Below are positions 32,791 through 49,488 of a stretch of DNA of 64,000 nucleotides, piece after piece. Made by a program: the position numbers and the translations under genes. Each line of letters starts with the position of its first letter. Positions within the stretch are counted from its first letter, which is position 1. A model generated the notes under the pieces. That model worked only from the letters and a program-made list of their open reading frames with translations. It did not search any database and was not told the origin of the DNA. The DNA comes from Anaeramoeba flamelloides (Eukaryota > Metamonada > Anaeramoebidae), in NCBI GenBank assembly GCA_027625915.1, contig JANTQA010000023.1, positions 9,920,001 to 9,984,000 on the forward strand. Reading direction: 5' to 3'.

Positions 32791-34433
32791 CTGGGCCACT
32801 TTTTAAATTATTTTGATTTCTAGTTGTTTTTGAATTAGTATACAAATACATCATACTAAAGTATAGCCCAGTTTCTTATAAATTTAAATACCAATCATCT
32901 TGTTAAATGAATCATTTGACTTTTTTAGTTTGACTAAATCTGTGGATTTTAAAATTTGTAAAACGTACATACCCCTTAATCAAAGAAAATGAAAGTCCTT
33001 AACTCTGAAAAAAAAATAAAAACAAGATACATTATAATAAAAATTATTAAATTTTATTTTAAACAGATTTTGTAAGAATGATTAACTTGACATCTTTCGA
33101 TAAAATCAACAAGGACCCCTTTTAATGGGGTGTCAAGATTTGAAAGATATTAAAAATAATTTCTCCAATATCTGAAATTCCTGTCATGAATGGGATATAA
33201 TTGTGTTAAAAAATATAAATACGAACAACAATCAACTAATAGAATTATTTGAATTTAAAATGATATAAAAAGTTTCATTGTTTTATTTATTTCAAGGAGT
33301 TTAATATGATATAATATAATCAGAATAAAAATAATATATATTTCTGTAACTTTAGAAAAGAGCTTTTTGAAATTAAAATCGAACGATACAAATAATAATT
33401 TATTCCTTTGAATACTTTTTTCAATTAAACTCTTTTTCAAAAAACATGACTCACCTGAAATAATAAATTGAAAAAAAAAAAAAATCCGTGAGTATTCAAG
33501 AACAATTAATAACTAAATATGAGTTGTTAATTCACTTTTAAATCATTCTAAATATATAAAAACTTGATATTTTAAAAATTAAAAAAAAATAAATGCAAAA
33601 ACTAAAAAAAAGTTCATCACGATTTATGAAACGAGCATTACGGATTTTTATTACTGAGCTTTCACTGAAAAAAAGTTGAACAACAAGAGTTTTTATGAAT
33701 AATTAATTTCATTTTCAAAGACATCACATAGTCACACTTTTAATATTGATTATTGGTCTTTTCGAAGATCTTTTTTTTTTCCAAATGATCTTTTGAAAAA
33801 AAAAAAAAAAAAGAAAAAGAAAAAGAAAAAGAAAAACAAAAACAACAGAAAAACAAAAATTTGAAAAAGCAAAACTAAAATTTGTAAAATTAGAAAAAAT
33901 GTTTCTGATCCAAATATTTGAAAATATTTTTTTGTTAAGAATACTTGAATAAACCCTCAAAACAGCTTCCATAAACATTATAAAGTGAGTCAAAATTTTT
34001 GAAATCTAGTTTAAAAAAAGAAACTTTTGTCAAAATATTTTTTTTGTTCAAACTCAAATCTTTCAACCCGAAATGGTTATTCCAGTACATTTTCGGGTGC
34101 ATATAAAAAATCTAATTTTATTGTGTAAAAGGCAAATTTGAAAAAAAAATAATTTATTTTTCAAATTTTGTAAAAAGAAAATGTTTATATTCCTTCTATC
34201 ATTTTATTTATTAAAAAAAGTAATGAGATATATTAATAATATATAAATATGTATGTATGTATGTTTTATAATCCTGATTTGATCATTGTTCTTTTATTTA
34301 TATTCGAAGTATTAATATAACCAGATAGATAATCTTTATTTTAAAGTTTGTATATTTATAAATATTTTTTTTTAAAGTAAATATATATATATATCTATAT
34401 CTATTGTTCTAAGTGTATATAATTATTATATAT
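32790..34433. other. Intergenic DNA 3' of PRMT1
   Basis: No gene is recognised. There is a (GAAAAA)n hexamer microsatellite at ~33797-33837 and a short TATG repeat at ~34251. The right end is the 3' UTR side of PRMT1. Confidence 0.4.
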
Positions 34434-41166
<6,733 letters not shown>

Positions 41167-41711
41167 AAAAATAATTTTCCAGTCAAATGGGTCCAGTTTA
41201 GGTGAAACAATAGCATATGTTTAAGGACTTTGAATAGCTATTAGATTAAAAAATTTCTTTCAGAAAATTCCAAAATTGAATTCAGTTTTTCTTTATTTTT
41301 ACTTTTTTTTTTCGATTTTTTTATTACATAATTCCTTTGCAAATTTTTTTTATTGTAAGATCTCAAGTCACTTGTTAAAAAAACGTGCTACTCCAAGTTT
41401 ACTGAAATAGTGAAAATTATTGTAGAGAAATAATATTGGTTTTGATTGGAATTTTATTTGGATCTTCCAATAGAAGATCAAATTGAAAATCGTTATTTTT
41501 CTCAATATAACACTAAGATTTTGAGGATTTTCGATTATTAAGAAAATTTATTGGGATTTATGAGTTTTATTTAATGTAGGTAACAACTATTCTCTGATGT
41601 TTATGATTCTACTTTATTCTTATTTGTTCTTCAAAGTTCAATTATAAAAAATAATTGATTTTTGAAAAAAATTTTTTTTTTTGGATATGCAACTTTGACT
41701 GAAACAAAGTT
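41167..41711. mobile_element. TA-inserted element, CAGTCAAAGG family, copy 2 (~545 bp)
   Basis: The left end is AATAATTTTCCAGTCAAATG and the right end is AACTTTGACTGAAACAAAGTT followed by TA. The interior follows copies 1 and 3 with deletions (shared AAGTCACTTGTTAAAAA, ATAGAAGATCAAA, TATTGGGATTTATGAG). The exact left boundary is uncertain by a few bases. Confidence 0.6.
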
Positions 41712-42109
41712 TAGAATACATCCTTCTTAAGTACCTTTTAAATATAAAAACCACAAAACTTACCTGTTAGTTTTAGAGGTCGAAGAATTATGGTTTACAC
41801 CTTATATGTTAAAGTTTTTCTGTTTCCTTGATTGACTTTGAAAGAGTTCTTTTTGTTTGGTTTTAGTAATAAAAATCAATATTTTTGTAAAAATTTGGTT
41901 TGTGAAGAAATAATAGTGTATTTTCAAAATGTAAAGAGTCAAAAGGATGATTTATGGAGGGAATTAAGCAACTATTTTCTCGAAGTGGATAGGAGTACGT
42001 CAAAAATGAGTCTAATTTGTGTTATTAACAATATTCTAATTTACCCCTTTGGGTTTTTTAAATTTTGCTGAATATTTTTGTTTCAAATTTTATAGAATTT
42101 GTAATCTTA

Positions 42110-42600
42110 TTTATGATTTTTTCACAGTGTTAATAGAGTACCTAAATCCATAAAAAGTTTAAGTTAAGATTGTTAAAAAGTATCTTTCATCAACTTTAGA
42201 GAAAATCATTATCATTTTTAAAAGTATTCATTTCTCTTAGTAATTAAATTTTCACATAAAAAGACCTTGAAACTTTTATTGTTTTGATTTTTGAATCCTA
42301 AAATAGGAAAAAGAAAAAGTTGAAGTTATTGTTATTGTAATGAAAACACAATTTTAGATAATTTCTATGAGTTTAAATGGCCAAAATACATTTAAAATTA
42401 ATCTTATTGTAAAAATACAAGAAAAATGAAACAAGGTTTTAAAACAATAAAGATCGGAAACAATTGATCATTTCTTTGATTTTTAATAATTTATAAAATT
42501 TCATGTATATCAAAAATTATTTAATGTTTTTTTAGAATATTCAGATTATCAACAAAGAACCGTTGTTATTAAAATAAGTTGATAATATTTATTTCGTTTT
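42110..42600. repeat. Fragment of the GGGACTAG/TTAA element family
   Basis: It aligns with the left half of the 38.7-kb element: CAACTTTAGAGAAAATCATT, ATTTTTAAAAGTATTCATTT, TTTTGATTTTTGAATCCTAA and GAACCGTTGTTATTAAAATA appear in the same order. Neither terminus is preserved, so this is an old truncated copy. A 79-residue frame just to its left (41832-42071) has no recognised domain. Confidence 0.5.
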
Positions 42601-42885
42601 TTTTTTTTTTTTTTTGATTAATAATATAATTGTTTATTTGAATTATTTAAATTTGTTTGAAAATGTTTCAAACATCAAGTTGTAATAATAAAAAAAAGAG
42701 ATATATTTTATCTTATGAACATTAATAACCCACTGAAATAATTAAGATCACTCTCATAAAAATTATTTTAGAAGAATTAAATTACAAAATATTGTTTTAG
42801 GTTTAAAGTTTAATTTTATTTTTTTTTTTTTTATAAATTATCATATGAATAATTTTTAAACTTGATTAGTTAATCATTTCTAATA

Positions 42886-43081
42886 CAGCCAGTCCCAGTT
42901 TTAAAAAACAAACTTTGAAAAAAATTTAAGAGCCAAAAAAATCTTAAATTAAGGCACTTTTTTTGGATTTTTTTACGAGAGAAATTATTTTGTAAGAATT
43001 TGAATTTTGTGCCTTAATTTGAGATTTTTTTTGTGCCATAAATTTCAATCAGAGTTTGTGTCTTTAAAGTGGAACTGACTG
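42886..43081. mobile_element. TA-inserted MITE, CAGTCAGTT family, copy 2
   Basis: The 196-bp element begins CAGCCAGTCCCAG and ends AAAGTGGAACTGACTG, with TA on both sides. The inner arms AAAAATCTTAAATTAAGGCA and GTGCCTTAATTTGAGATTTT pair almost fully. Confidence 0.8.
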
Positions 43082-43494
43082 TATTTTATTATTCAAAAAT
43101 TGAACCCCAAAAAAAAAAATTTCTCAAACACTAAAACCTGTAATAAAAAATACAGTCTTTTTTTAAACAAATACGGGTCCAAAAGAAAAATAAATAATAA
43201 AATATGACTTACCAGATAAAAAAATTTACTTTTGAAGTGCTTTGAAAACTCTTTACTATTTTTTATCGCTTCTCTAATAAAAAAAATCAAAAAGGAAATC
43301 TGTCACAAATGAATTAAAAAAGTAGAAATAATTTGTATTAATTGCTTAAATACATGGAAACTTGTAATAATGTAAGGTATAATTTATATCAGGGTTAAAA
43401 AAATTAATTGCATAAAATTACCATATTGAACCACTATTAAAACTCATACCAAGCACAAGATCGATCAGCTAAAAACCAAATTAAAAAGTACCCA

Positions 43495-43541
43495 CACCCT
43501 ACGCAAGATAATCTTTTTTCAAATTTCAGGGATTGTAAACC
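43495..43541. repeat. Second copy of the 30.8-kb repeat block
   Basis: ACGCAAGATAATCTTTTTTC followed by AAATTTCAGGGATTGTAAACC matches 30795-30833 almost exactly, but lacks the opposite arm. On the minus strand the frame GLQSLKFEKRLSCVGCGYF is kept open for ~35 codons. Confidence 0.5.
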
Positions 43542-43904
43542 TTACACTAGCATGAAAAAATAAAATTGGAAAAAAAAATTTAGACGAAACTACAATGTTC
43601 CTTAATCTATCATCTTAAATAATAGACTTTATTCGTAATAGAATCAAAATTACAGAACTCTAAATTCATGAGGATAATCTATTTATTCTTGTCAGTATAA
43701 CCACGATTTTTAAAAGTCTCTAGTCTTAGAAAAAAGGTATGTTTTAGGGTAAAAATTTTTAAATAGATGCCACAATGAATTTTTTTTAAATTCAACTTTA
43801 GGATATTTTTTTGAATAGATAATAACTAATAGTTTTGAAAACACTCTACTCTTCTAAAAAAAATCAAATACAGAAAAAAAATAAATGATGATAAATATTC
43901 CGTG

Positions 43905-44075
43905 TCCTAGGTTTCCCAAAATTCAAAAGAATTGAGTAAAATCATTGATTTTACTCTATTCTTTTAAATCCTGGAAAACTTAACGAGAGTGTCCTAGGTT
44001 TTTTTTACTTTTTGAAATAAACTGAAAATTTATTAAAATTTTCAGTTTATTTCAAAAATTAAAAAAAAGCTAACG
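43905..44075. repeat. Hairpin-module repeat, medium copy
   Basis: It starts GTGTCCTAGG, then a palindrome with arms CCCAAAATTCAAAAGAATTG and ATTCTTTTAAATCCTGGAAA, a second GTGTCCTAGG, then the AT hairpin TTTTTGAAATAAACTGAAAA and complement. These are the same modules in the same order as in 2.03-2.86 kb, without the 10-bp iterons. Confidence 0.6.
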
Positions 44076-44079
44076 GAAA

Positions 44080-45690
44080 AATCAAAAAAAAATAATTTTT
44101 TAAATTTATATCAATAAACAATTCTTTAATAATCCAAATAATTAGTTATCAATTTGTAAGATATTTATTAAATTTAAAATACTTTTAAAATATAGGATTA
44201 TTACCTCTTAACTGTGAAGAAAAAAAAAAATTCAAATTTTTTACTATTTAATTGAAAAAAAATATTAATATTTCCTTATAGCCAAATCCTGTTTGGAATT
44301 TTTAGAAAATATTTTTTATGAGTTATCTATTATTTTCCTTTTGAAAGTCAAATAAGTACAAGTTTCACACAGTACAATTATTTTTTGGAGTAAAAAAGAG
44401 TTTAAATTTTGACCCTCAAAAAATATTGTTATTTTTACTTTCGAGACCGATTCCTGTTTACTCCTAATGAAAATTATTTTATTATTTTTTATTTTTTATC
44501 ACTTATAATGAAATATTTGTCATGTACACTTTACCTTCTCTATCAAATCCACTTTATTTTTTTTAATAAAAAAACATTTAAAATTTCTAACCATTTTTTT
44601 AAAAAAATTAGCTAATTCAAGTAATTCTTATTTCCTTGTCTGTATACATTTAACATCACCCTTTTAATTATTTTTGATTTTTACGATTATTTCAATAGGA
44701 ACTCAACTAAGGATTTAACGTATTTTCATACTTGTAATTTTTTTCCTTTTTTTTTTTTATTACATTTTTTTTTCGAAATGATTTGAGCGTTCAACATTAT
44801 AAATTGAAATAACAATTCCAATTAATCTTTAGCAGTGGTTTTTCAAAATGATAAATTATAATTTTCAAAATCTAATGGGTAAAAAACTTATTGAAAACAC
44901 AATTTTAATCAAAAATAATACAGTCCGATTTAAAAAAAGTAAGAAAACACTTCCTCTGAGTTGAATATACGTTTTAAATGAAAATCCCACATACGTTCAA
45001 TTTTTATTTTTATTATTCACACTTTGATTTTTTTCGTTGTTAAAACACACAAATTTGTTTTTTTCTGATTCAAGAACTTCTCTAACAAAAAACAACCTCA
45101 ACTTTTTTTCTATTTTTACAAATTAATTAAAAGATTTATATTCTAGGATTACAACTTTAGAGAATTTTTTTGAGAAACCCTTTTTACTATTTGGTCATCA
45201 AGAGACAATTGAATTGATTCAAAATTTATTCTTTGTTTTTTTACCGGTTTTAATCAAAAAAATTTTTTTAAAAAAACTTCCTAAATGAATTGTTCGAGTA
45301 ATGTATTTTATAGAAAGGATTGATAAATAATCATTTTAAAGATTTATAAGATTTGATGAAGGAGTTTATTTTTTCGTTTCTATAACTTTTAATTAAGGGT
45401 GCATTACTGAAAAAAAAATACTTTTTGAGTTTCTTATGATATTCTACTTTTGAACCCATCATACCCCTTATTACTTTTTTAGTTGAAAGAATTAAAGCAA
45501 ATCAGAGTTGAATCTTGAGAATTTTGCTTTTTTTTTTTTTTTAAGAAATTTAAGGTTGGTCATTGAGTAGATTAAGTTAACCAGGTTTAGAAGAGTTTCT
45601 TTAAGAAGAGCTAACTGCTAAATTAAAATTTATTTTAATTCTCGAATAATTTTGATAATTTGATCCCAAAAGACCACTTTTTGCCACAAA
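44080..45690. other. Intergenic DNA
   Basis: No gene is recognised. The 68-residue hydrophobic frame at 44409-44615 is translated AT-rich sequence without motifs. Confidence 0.4.
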
Positions 45691-46330
45691 AAAATACAAG
45701 TTAATCAGAGCTGAATCATTAATTTTTCAATTTTTGAAATTTTTTTTATTGAAAAAATTGGTTTTGAATCAAGAGTTGAGTTTGGTCAAAATGAATAAAA
45801 TTAATCAAACAGAAAACCTGGAAATAGACCCCTAAAGTATATTTTTGAGACGATTATTATCCTTTTGAAAGTAAAAAAAGATCATACATTGAAATAAATT
45901 TGTTTAAATCAAAGAAATAATAAAAAAATTAAAAAACTATATTTTTTGAAGATAATTTCTTTATCTTATTAATTTGAGATGAGTCTAGAAAAATGATAAT
46001 CCTGAATTTTTTGAAAAAATAATATTAATATTTTTAATTTTTTTTCAAAACCTATTGTGACAAATTTGGTTTCAAAATACCCCTTTTTAAATATTTTTAT
46101 CAAATTCAGCCCAAATAAAATATACTTTTTCAAAAATTAACATAAGGGGGGGGAATTCGAGAAAAAAAAACAGACTAAGTTATTCAAAAAAAAAAAAAAA
46201 AAAAAAAAACTAAAATGATTTTAAAAAATCCCCGAGTTCTTAATTATTTTGAGTTTTTCAATTTTAATCGAAAATCAAAAATTATAAAATCAAAGTAAAT
46301 AAATAAATACAATTAATTCTATGTAATAAA
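45690..46330. repeat. Dispersed repeat family D, copy 2
   Basis: It aligns with 12.68-13.30 kb: both have an AATAGACCC block, CATTxxAAATAAATTTGTT, a GAAGAT..TTTTCTTTAT segment and TTATTTTGAGTTTTTCAATT. It contains a G9 run at ~46146 and an A run at ~46188-46210. Confidence 0.5.
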
Positions 46331-46360
46331 GAAAAATTGAAAAAAATATCTGGTTTTCTA

Positions 46361-46665
46361 CAGTCAGTTTCACTTTTAAAGAACAAACTTTCAACGAAAT
46401 TTAAGGCACAAAAAAATTTCAAATTAAGGCACAAGATTTCGAATTTTATTTTTTACATACAGTCAGTTTCACTTTTTAAGGCACAAACTTTCAACGAAAT
46501 TTAAGGCACAAAAAAAATCTCAAATTAAAGCACAAAATTCAAATTCTAGTAAAAATAAATTGTAAAAAATGAAATTGCAAATTTTGTGCCTTAATTTAGA
46601 GATTTTTTTTTTCAGTTCCTTAAATTTCATTCAAAGTTTGGGTCTCTTAAAAGTGGAACTGACTG
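46361..46665. mobile_element. CAGTCAGTT MITE inserted beside or into a half copy
   Basis: A full 206-bp copy (46460-46665, CAGTCAGTTTCAC to GTGGAACTGACTG, TA on both sides) is preceded directly by the first ~97 bp of a second copy in the same orientation (46361-46457), which is missing its right half. This is either nested insertion followed by loss or a tandem rearrangement. It lies ~240 bp upstream of the piggyBac-type transposase gene. Confidence 0.75.
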
Positions 46666-46900
46666 TATCAAAAATTAAATCAATTTCTGAGAAAACAATT
46701 AGTTTAATTCGGACCCCCCCCCCCAACAGAAAAAAAATACGAAAAAGAACAAAATTATTTTGATTTTTTTTATTAGGACACATGTTTTTCAAATATTTTT
46801 TTAAAATTTTTTAAAGCGATTAATTCATTTTTTTTATTAAACTTGTATATTTTAAATATATTTTTATTCTTATTCATAGATACATATATTAAATAGTTAA

Positions 46901-48670
46901 ATGAAAACAAATAAGAAAAAAGAAAAAGAAGCCTTAAGAATTAAGAATTTTTTAAAAAGAGAAAATTGGATTTTACTTGATAATCGATTTCCCGATAATC
47001 AATCAGAAGAAATTAAATCAGAAACAATTGAAAATATAGAAATTATTCCGGAATTTAAAGGCTGCCCAACCAAAAATTTAATCGAAAAAACAAAAATTTT
47101 AGATATTTTTGAAAGTTTTTTCGATCAAGAATTGATTACAATTTTACTAAATGTTCTGAATGAAGAGAGGGTAAGAAGGCTGAATGATGTTCAATTGAAA
47201 TCAAAAGGTTTACCAATCGACAAAAAGTTTTTAAAAAAAGATTTGTTTAATTATCTAAGTTGTTTTATTGCTATGGGAATACATCCCAATACTGATATCT
47301 CGGATCATTGGAAAAAAAATTCAATTTTAGAGACAAAATGGATTAAAGATACTATGTCTAGGGGAAGATTTCAAGCAATACATAGATGTTGGAGGTTCAA
47401 TAATAAAACAAGTTTTGATCAAGTAAGAAAGATTATTAAAAAAAAATGCATGGAAAATTGGGAATTAAGCAACCAAGTTGTAATTGATGAAACATTGATC
47501 AAAACAAAATGTCGATGTAAAATGATTGTCAGAATGCCGAGAAAACCACAAAAACAAGGCTTGAAAATTTGGGTTTTAGCGGATTCTGATAATTATTATT
47601 ATTGTTGGGATCTTTATTCGGGACAATACGAAACTACCCACGAAACATTATTAAAATTGACAAAACATCTCCCTCTTGAAAAATACCCCAAATTTTATTT
47701 TAAAGTTATTGCAGATGCTTATTTTGGATCAACTAAATCTGTTAAAGAACTTTTAGATCTTGGTGTTAATTTCACTCTTATGTGTAGGAAAGATAGAACC
47801 TCTAAGATATTTAAAAATAGTTTAGGGAAATTGGTTGAAAATGGAAAATGGAGGACTTGTTATCGTGATTTTAAATTAGGAATTACTGAAGAAAATTCTA
47901 TTTTAGAAGATCTTGGGAATCAAATTAATTTTAATCGAAATAAAACTACAACTTTTAATTTCGGCAATTCAGTTACTACATCAATTTTCCACAAAAATTT
48001 GTTATTATGTAAAGAGATTCAGAAAAATAATTTAGATAATAAAATAGTTTCACCATTAGAAAAGAAAGAAACAAAAAGAGTTGTTGCGACTTTTTTTAAA
48101 GATAAAAAAAGAAGAAAAAATGGGTCAAATGATGTTTGTTTAGTTTCAAATTGTTATGAAGATAGCCCTGTTGAGTGTAAAAGAAAAAAATCACCAACAA
48201 AAATAAAACCAAAATTATGTGATCAATATTCAAAAGAAATGGATTACGTAGACAAAGCTAATCAAAATATACATACTTGTTTATTTAATCATCGTAATAA
48301 AAGTTGGAAAAGGGTCCTACTTTTTTATTTTTTTAAAATTATCATGCACAACACCCAAGTAATCTACAGAAAAAACAATACTGAAGAACATTTGAAAAAA
48401 ACTAATACTAAAGAAACAAAATATTTTTTAGTAAAATTGGCCGAAGAATTGGTTGGGAAAAACTCAAAAATATCTGATAGAATTCATATTTTAAAAAGAG
48501 TGAATCACAGGACAGATTGCTTTTATTGTAGAAAACAACTGAAAAAAAGTTCATCAACACCATTTCATTGTTTTGAATGTAAAATGCATCTACATTTAAA
48601 GTGTTTTGAAACCTTACATTGGTCCTTAAAACATCAGATTAGCATTAAAAATACAACAAAATTTAAATAA
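46901..48670 (+). CDS. piggyBac-type (PGBD) transposase with intact DDD triad
   Basis: The uninterrupted 589-residue frame encodes a DDD transposase that cuts and pastes DNA at TTAA sites. Family features in order: N-terminal region with ILDIFESFFDQELITILL; FLKKDLFNYLSCFIAMGIHP (~109-129); SRGRFQAIHRCWRFNN; catalytic Asp196 in NQVVIDETLI; Asp272 in FKVIADAYFGS; Asp451 in EMDYVDKANQ, followed by SWKRVLLFYFFKIIMHNTQV. Spacing between the first two Asp (76) matches piggyBac; the second gap is longer because of a Lys-rich insertion (~370-435). The C-terminus is a Cys/His zinc-binding domain (Cys540, 543, 557, 560, 568 with nearby His), as in piggyBac. No matching TIR pair bordering TTAA was found around the gene, so it may be a domesticated copy or one that lost its ends. 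The start is the first ATG. Confidence 0.9.
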   Translation: MKTNKKKEKEALRIKNFLKRENWILLDNRFPDNQSEEIKSETIENIEIIPEFKGCPTKNLIEKTKILDIFESFFDQELITILLNVLNEERVRRLNDVQLKSKGLPIDKKFLKKDLFNYLSCFIAMGIHPNTDISDHWKKNSILETKWIKDTMSRGRFQAIHRCWRFNNKTSFDQVRKIIKKKCMENWELSNQVVIDETLIKTKCRCKMIVRMPRKPQKQGLKIWVLADSDNYYYCWDLYSGQYETTHETLLKLTKHLPLEKYPKFYFKVIADAYFGSTKSVKELLDLGVNFTLMCRKDRTSKIFKNSLGKLVENGKWRTCYRDFKLGITEENSILEDLGNQINFNRNKTTTFNFGNSVTTSIFHKNLLLCKEIQKNNLDNKIVSPLEKKETKRVVATFFKDKKRRKNGSNDVCLVSNCYEDSPVECKRKKSPTKIKPKLCDQYSKEMDYVDKANQNIHTCLFNHRNKSWKRVLLFYFFKIIMHNTQVIYRKNNTEEHLKKTNTKETKYFLVKLAEELVGKNSKISDRIHILKRVNHRTDCFYCRKQLKKSSSTPFHCFECKMHLHLKCFETLHWSLKHQISIKNTTKFK

Positions 48671-48699
48671 TTATAATTTATATTATTTTTATTATAATA

Positions 48700-48700
<1 letters not shown>

Positions 48701-48757
<57 letters not shown>
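48701..48757. repeat. (CA)n(TA)n microsatellite
   Basis: A pure CA run of about ten units is followed by about 19 TA units just 3' of the transposase gene. Confidence 0.9.
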
Positions 48758-48759
<2 letters not shown>

Positions 48760-48761
<2 letters not shown>

Positions 48762-49488
48762 TTAACTAAAATAAAAAAATTTAATAGGTTCTTTGTATTT
48801 TTATCTTTTTTGGTGAATATGTAATCAAAATTTAAGGTTTTTCTTCTCGTTTGAGTTTAAACTCAATTTATAGTAAAATCGCGAAAAAAAAAAATTTTTT
48901 TTTTTTTTGATTGAAACAGGAATCGGGCACTAAAGGCATATAACCTGGAAATTTAAAGTTTCCAACTTTAATTGTTAAATATCTCAAAAAATAATTTTTG
49001 ATCCAAGATTTTTTATTAACCAAGAGTGTTTATTATAAGTGAGGTTATTAAAAAGTGAAAAATTAGCAAATGTTTGATTTTTTTTTGAAAAAAAATTTTT
49101 CCTGATCGTGTAAGGTAGCTGTAAGTCAATGAGAAATTTCTATCACACCTAAATCGAAGAAAAATTCATCTTTCTGTCAAAGAAAGCATTTTAGAGCATT
49201 ATCACATTTTTTTTTTTACAAAAACACTTTCTTGGAAACTTTATTTTCATTTTGACCAAAAATCATAACAAAGGTATCTTGGAAAATATTCTCATTTTTT
49301 TTTGATCAAAACGTAAAAAATCTTTAATAAACAAACATCACAGAAACCAATCCTATAATCACTATTTTTATTTAAACAAACAAACCCTTTGATCCCAAAG
49401 CCGCCTCATTAAAAATTAATTTATTCTTTTTGAATTTTTGAAACAAAAACAAATTTTTTTTATTCTTCGTGTTTCTTTTTGGTTTCTG
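48760..49488. other. Intergenic DNA upstream of the RRM gene
   Basis: No gene is recognised. AAACTTTAAATTTCC/GGAAATTTAAAGTTT makes a small palindrome near 48950. The right end presumably includes the promoter and 5' UTR of the RRM gene. Confidence 0.35.

Noticed and set aside
33724-33993. 89-residue Phe/Leu-rich ORF as a membrane protein
   Set aside because: The hydrophobic core is the reverse translation of an A-tract plus (GAAAAA)n microsatellite; no conserved feature.
46713-46722. C10/G9/C13 homopolymers (46.15, 46.71 and 52.95 kb) as promoter elements
   Set aside because: Isolated homopolymers with no shared flanking motif or consistent distance to start codons; more likely slippage tracts.
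48701-48757. (CA)n(TA)n as a telomere-like or origin signal
   Set aside because: It is a plain dinucleotide microsatellite, without G-rich telomere repeats.
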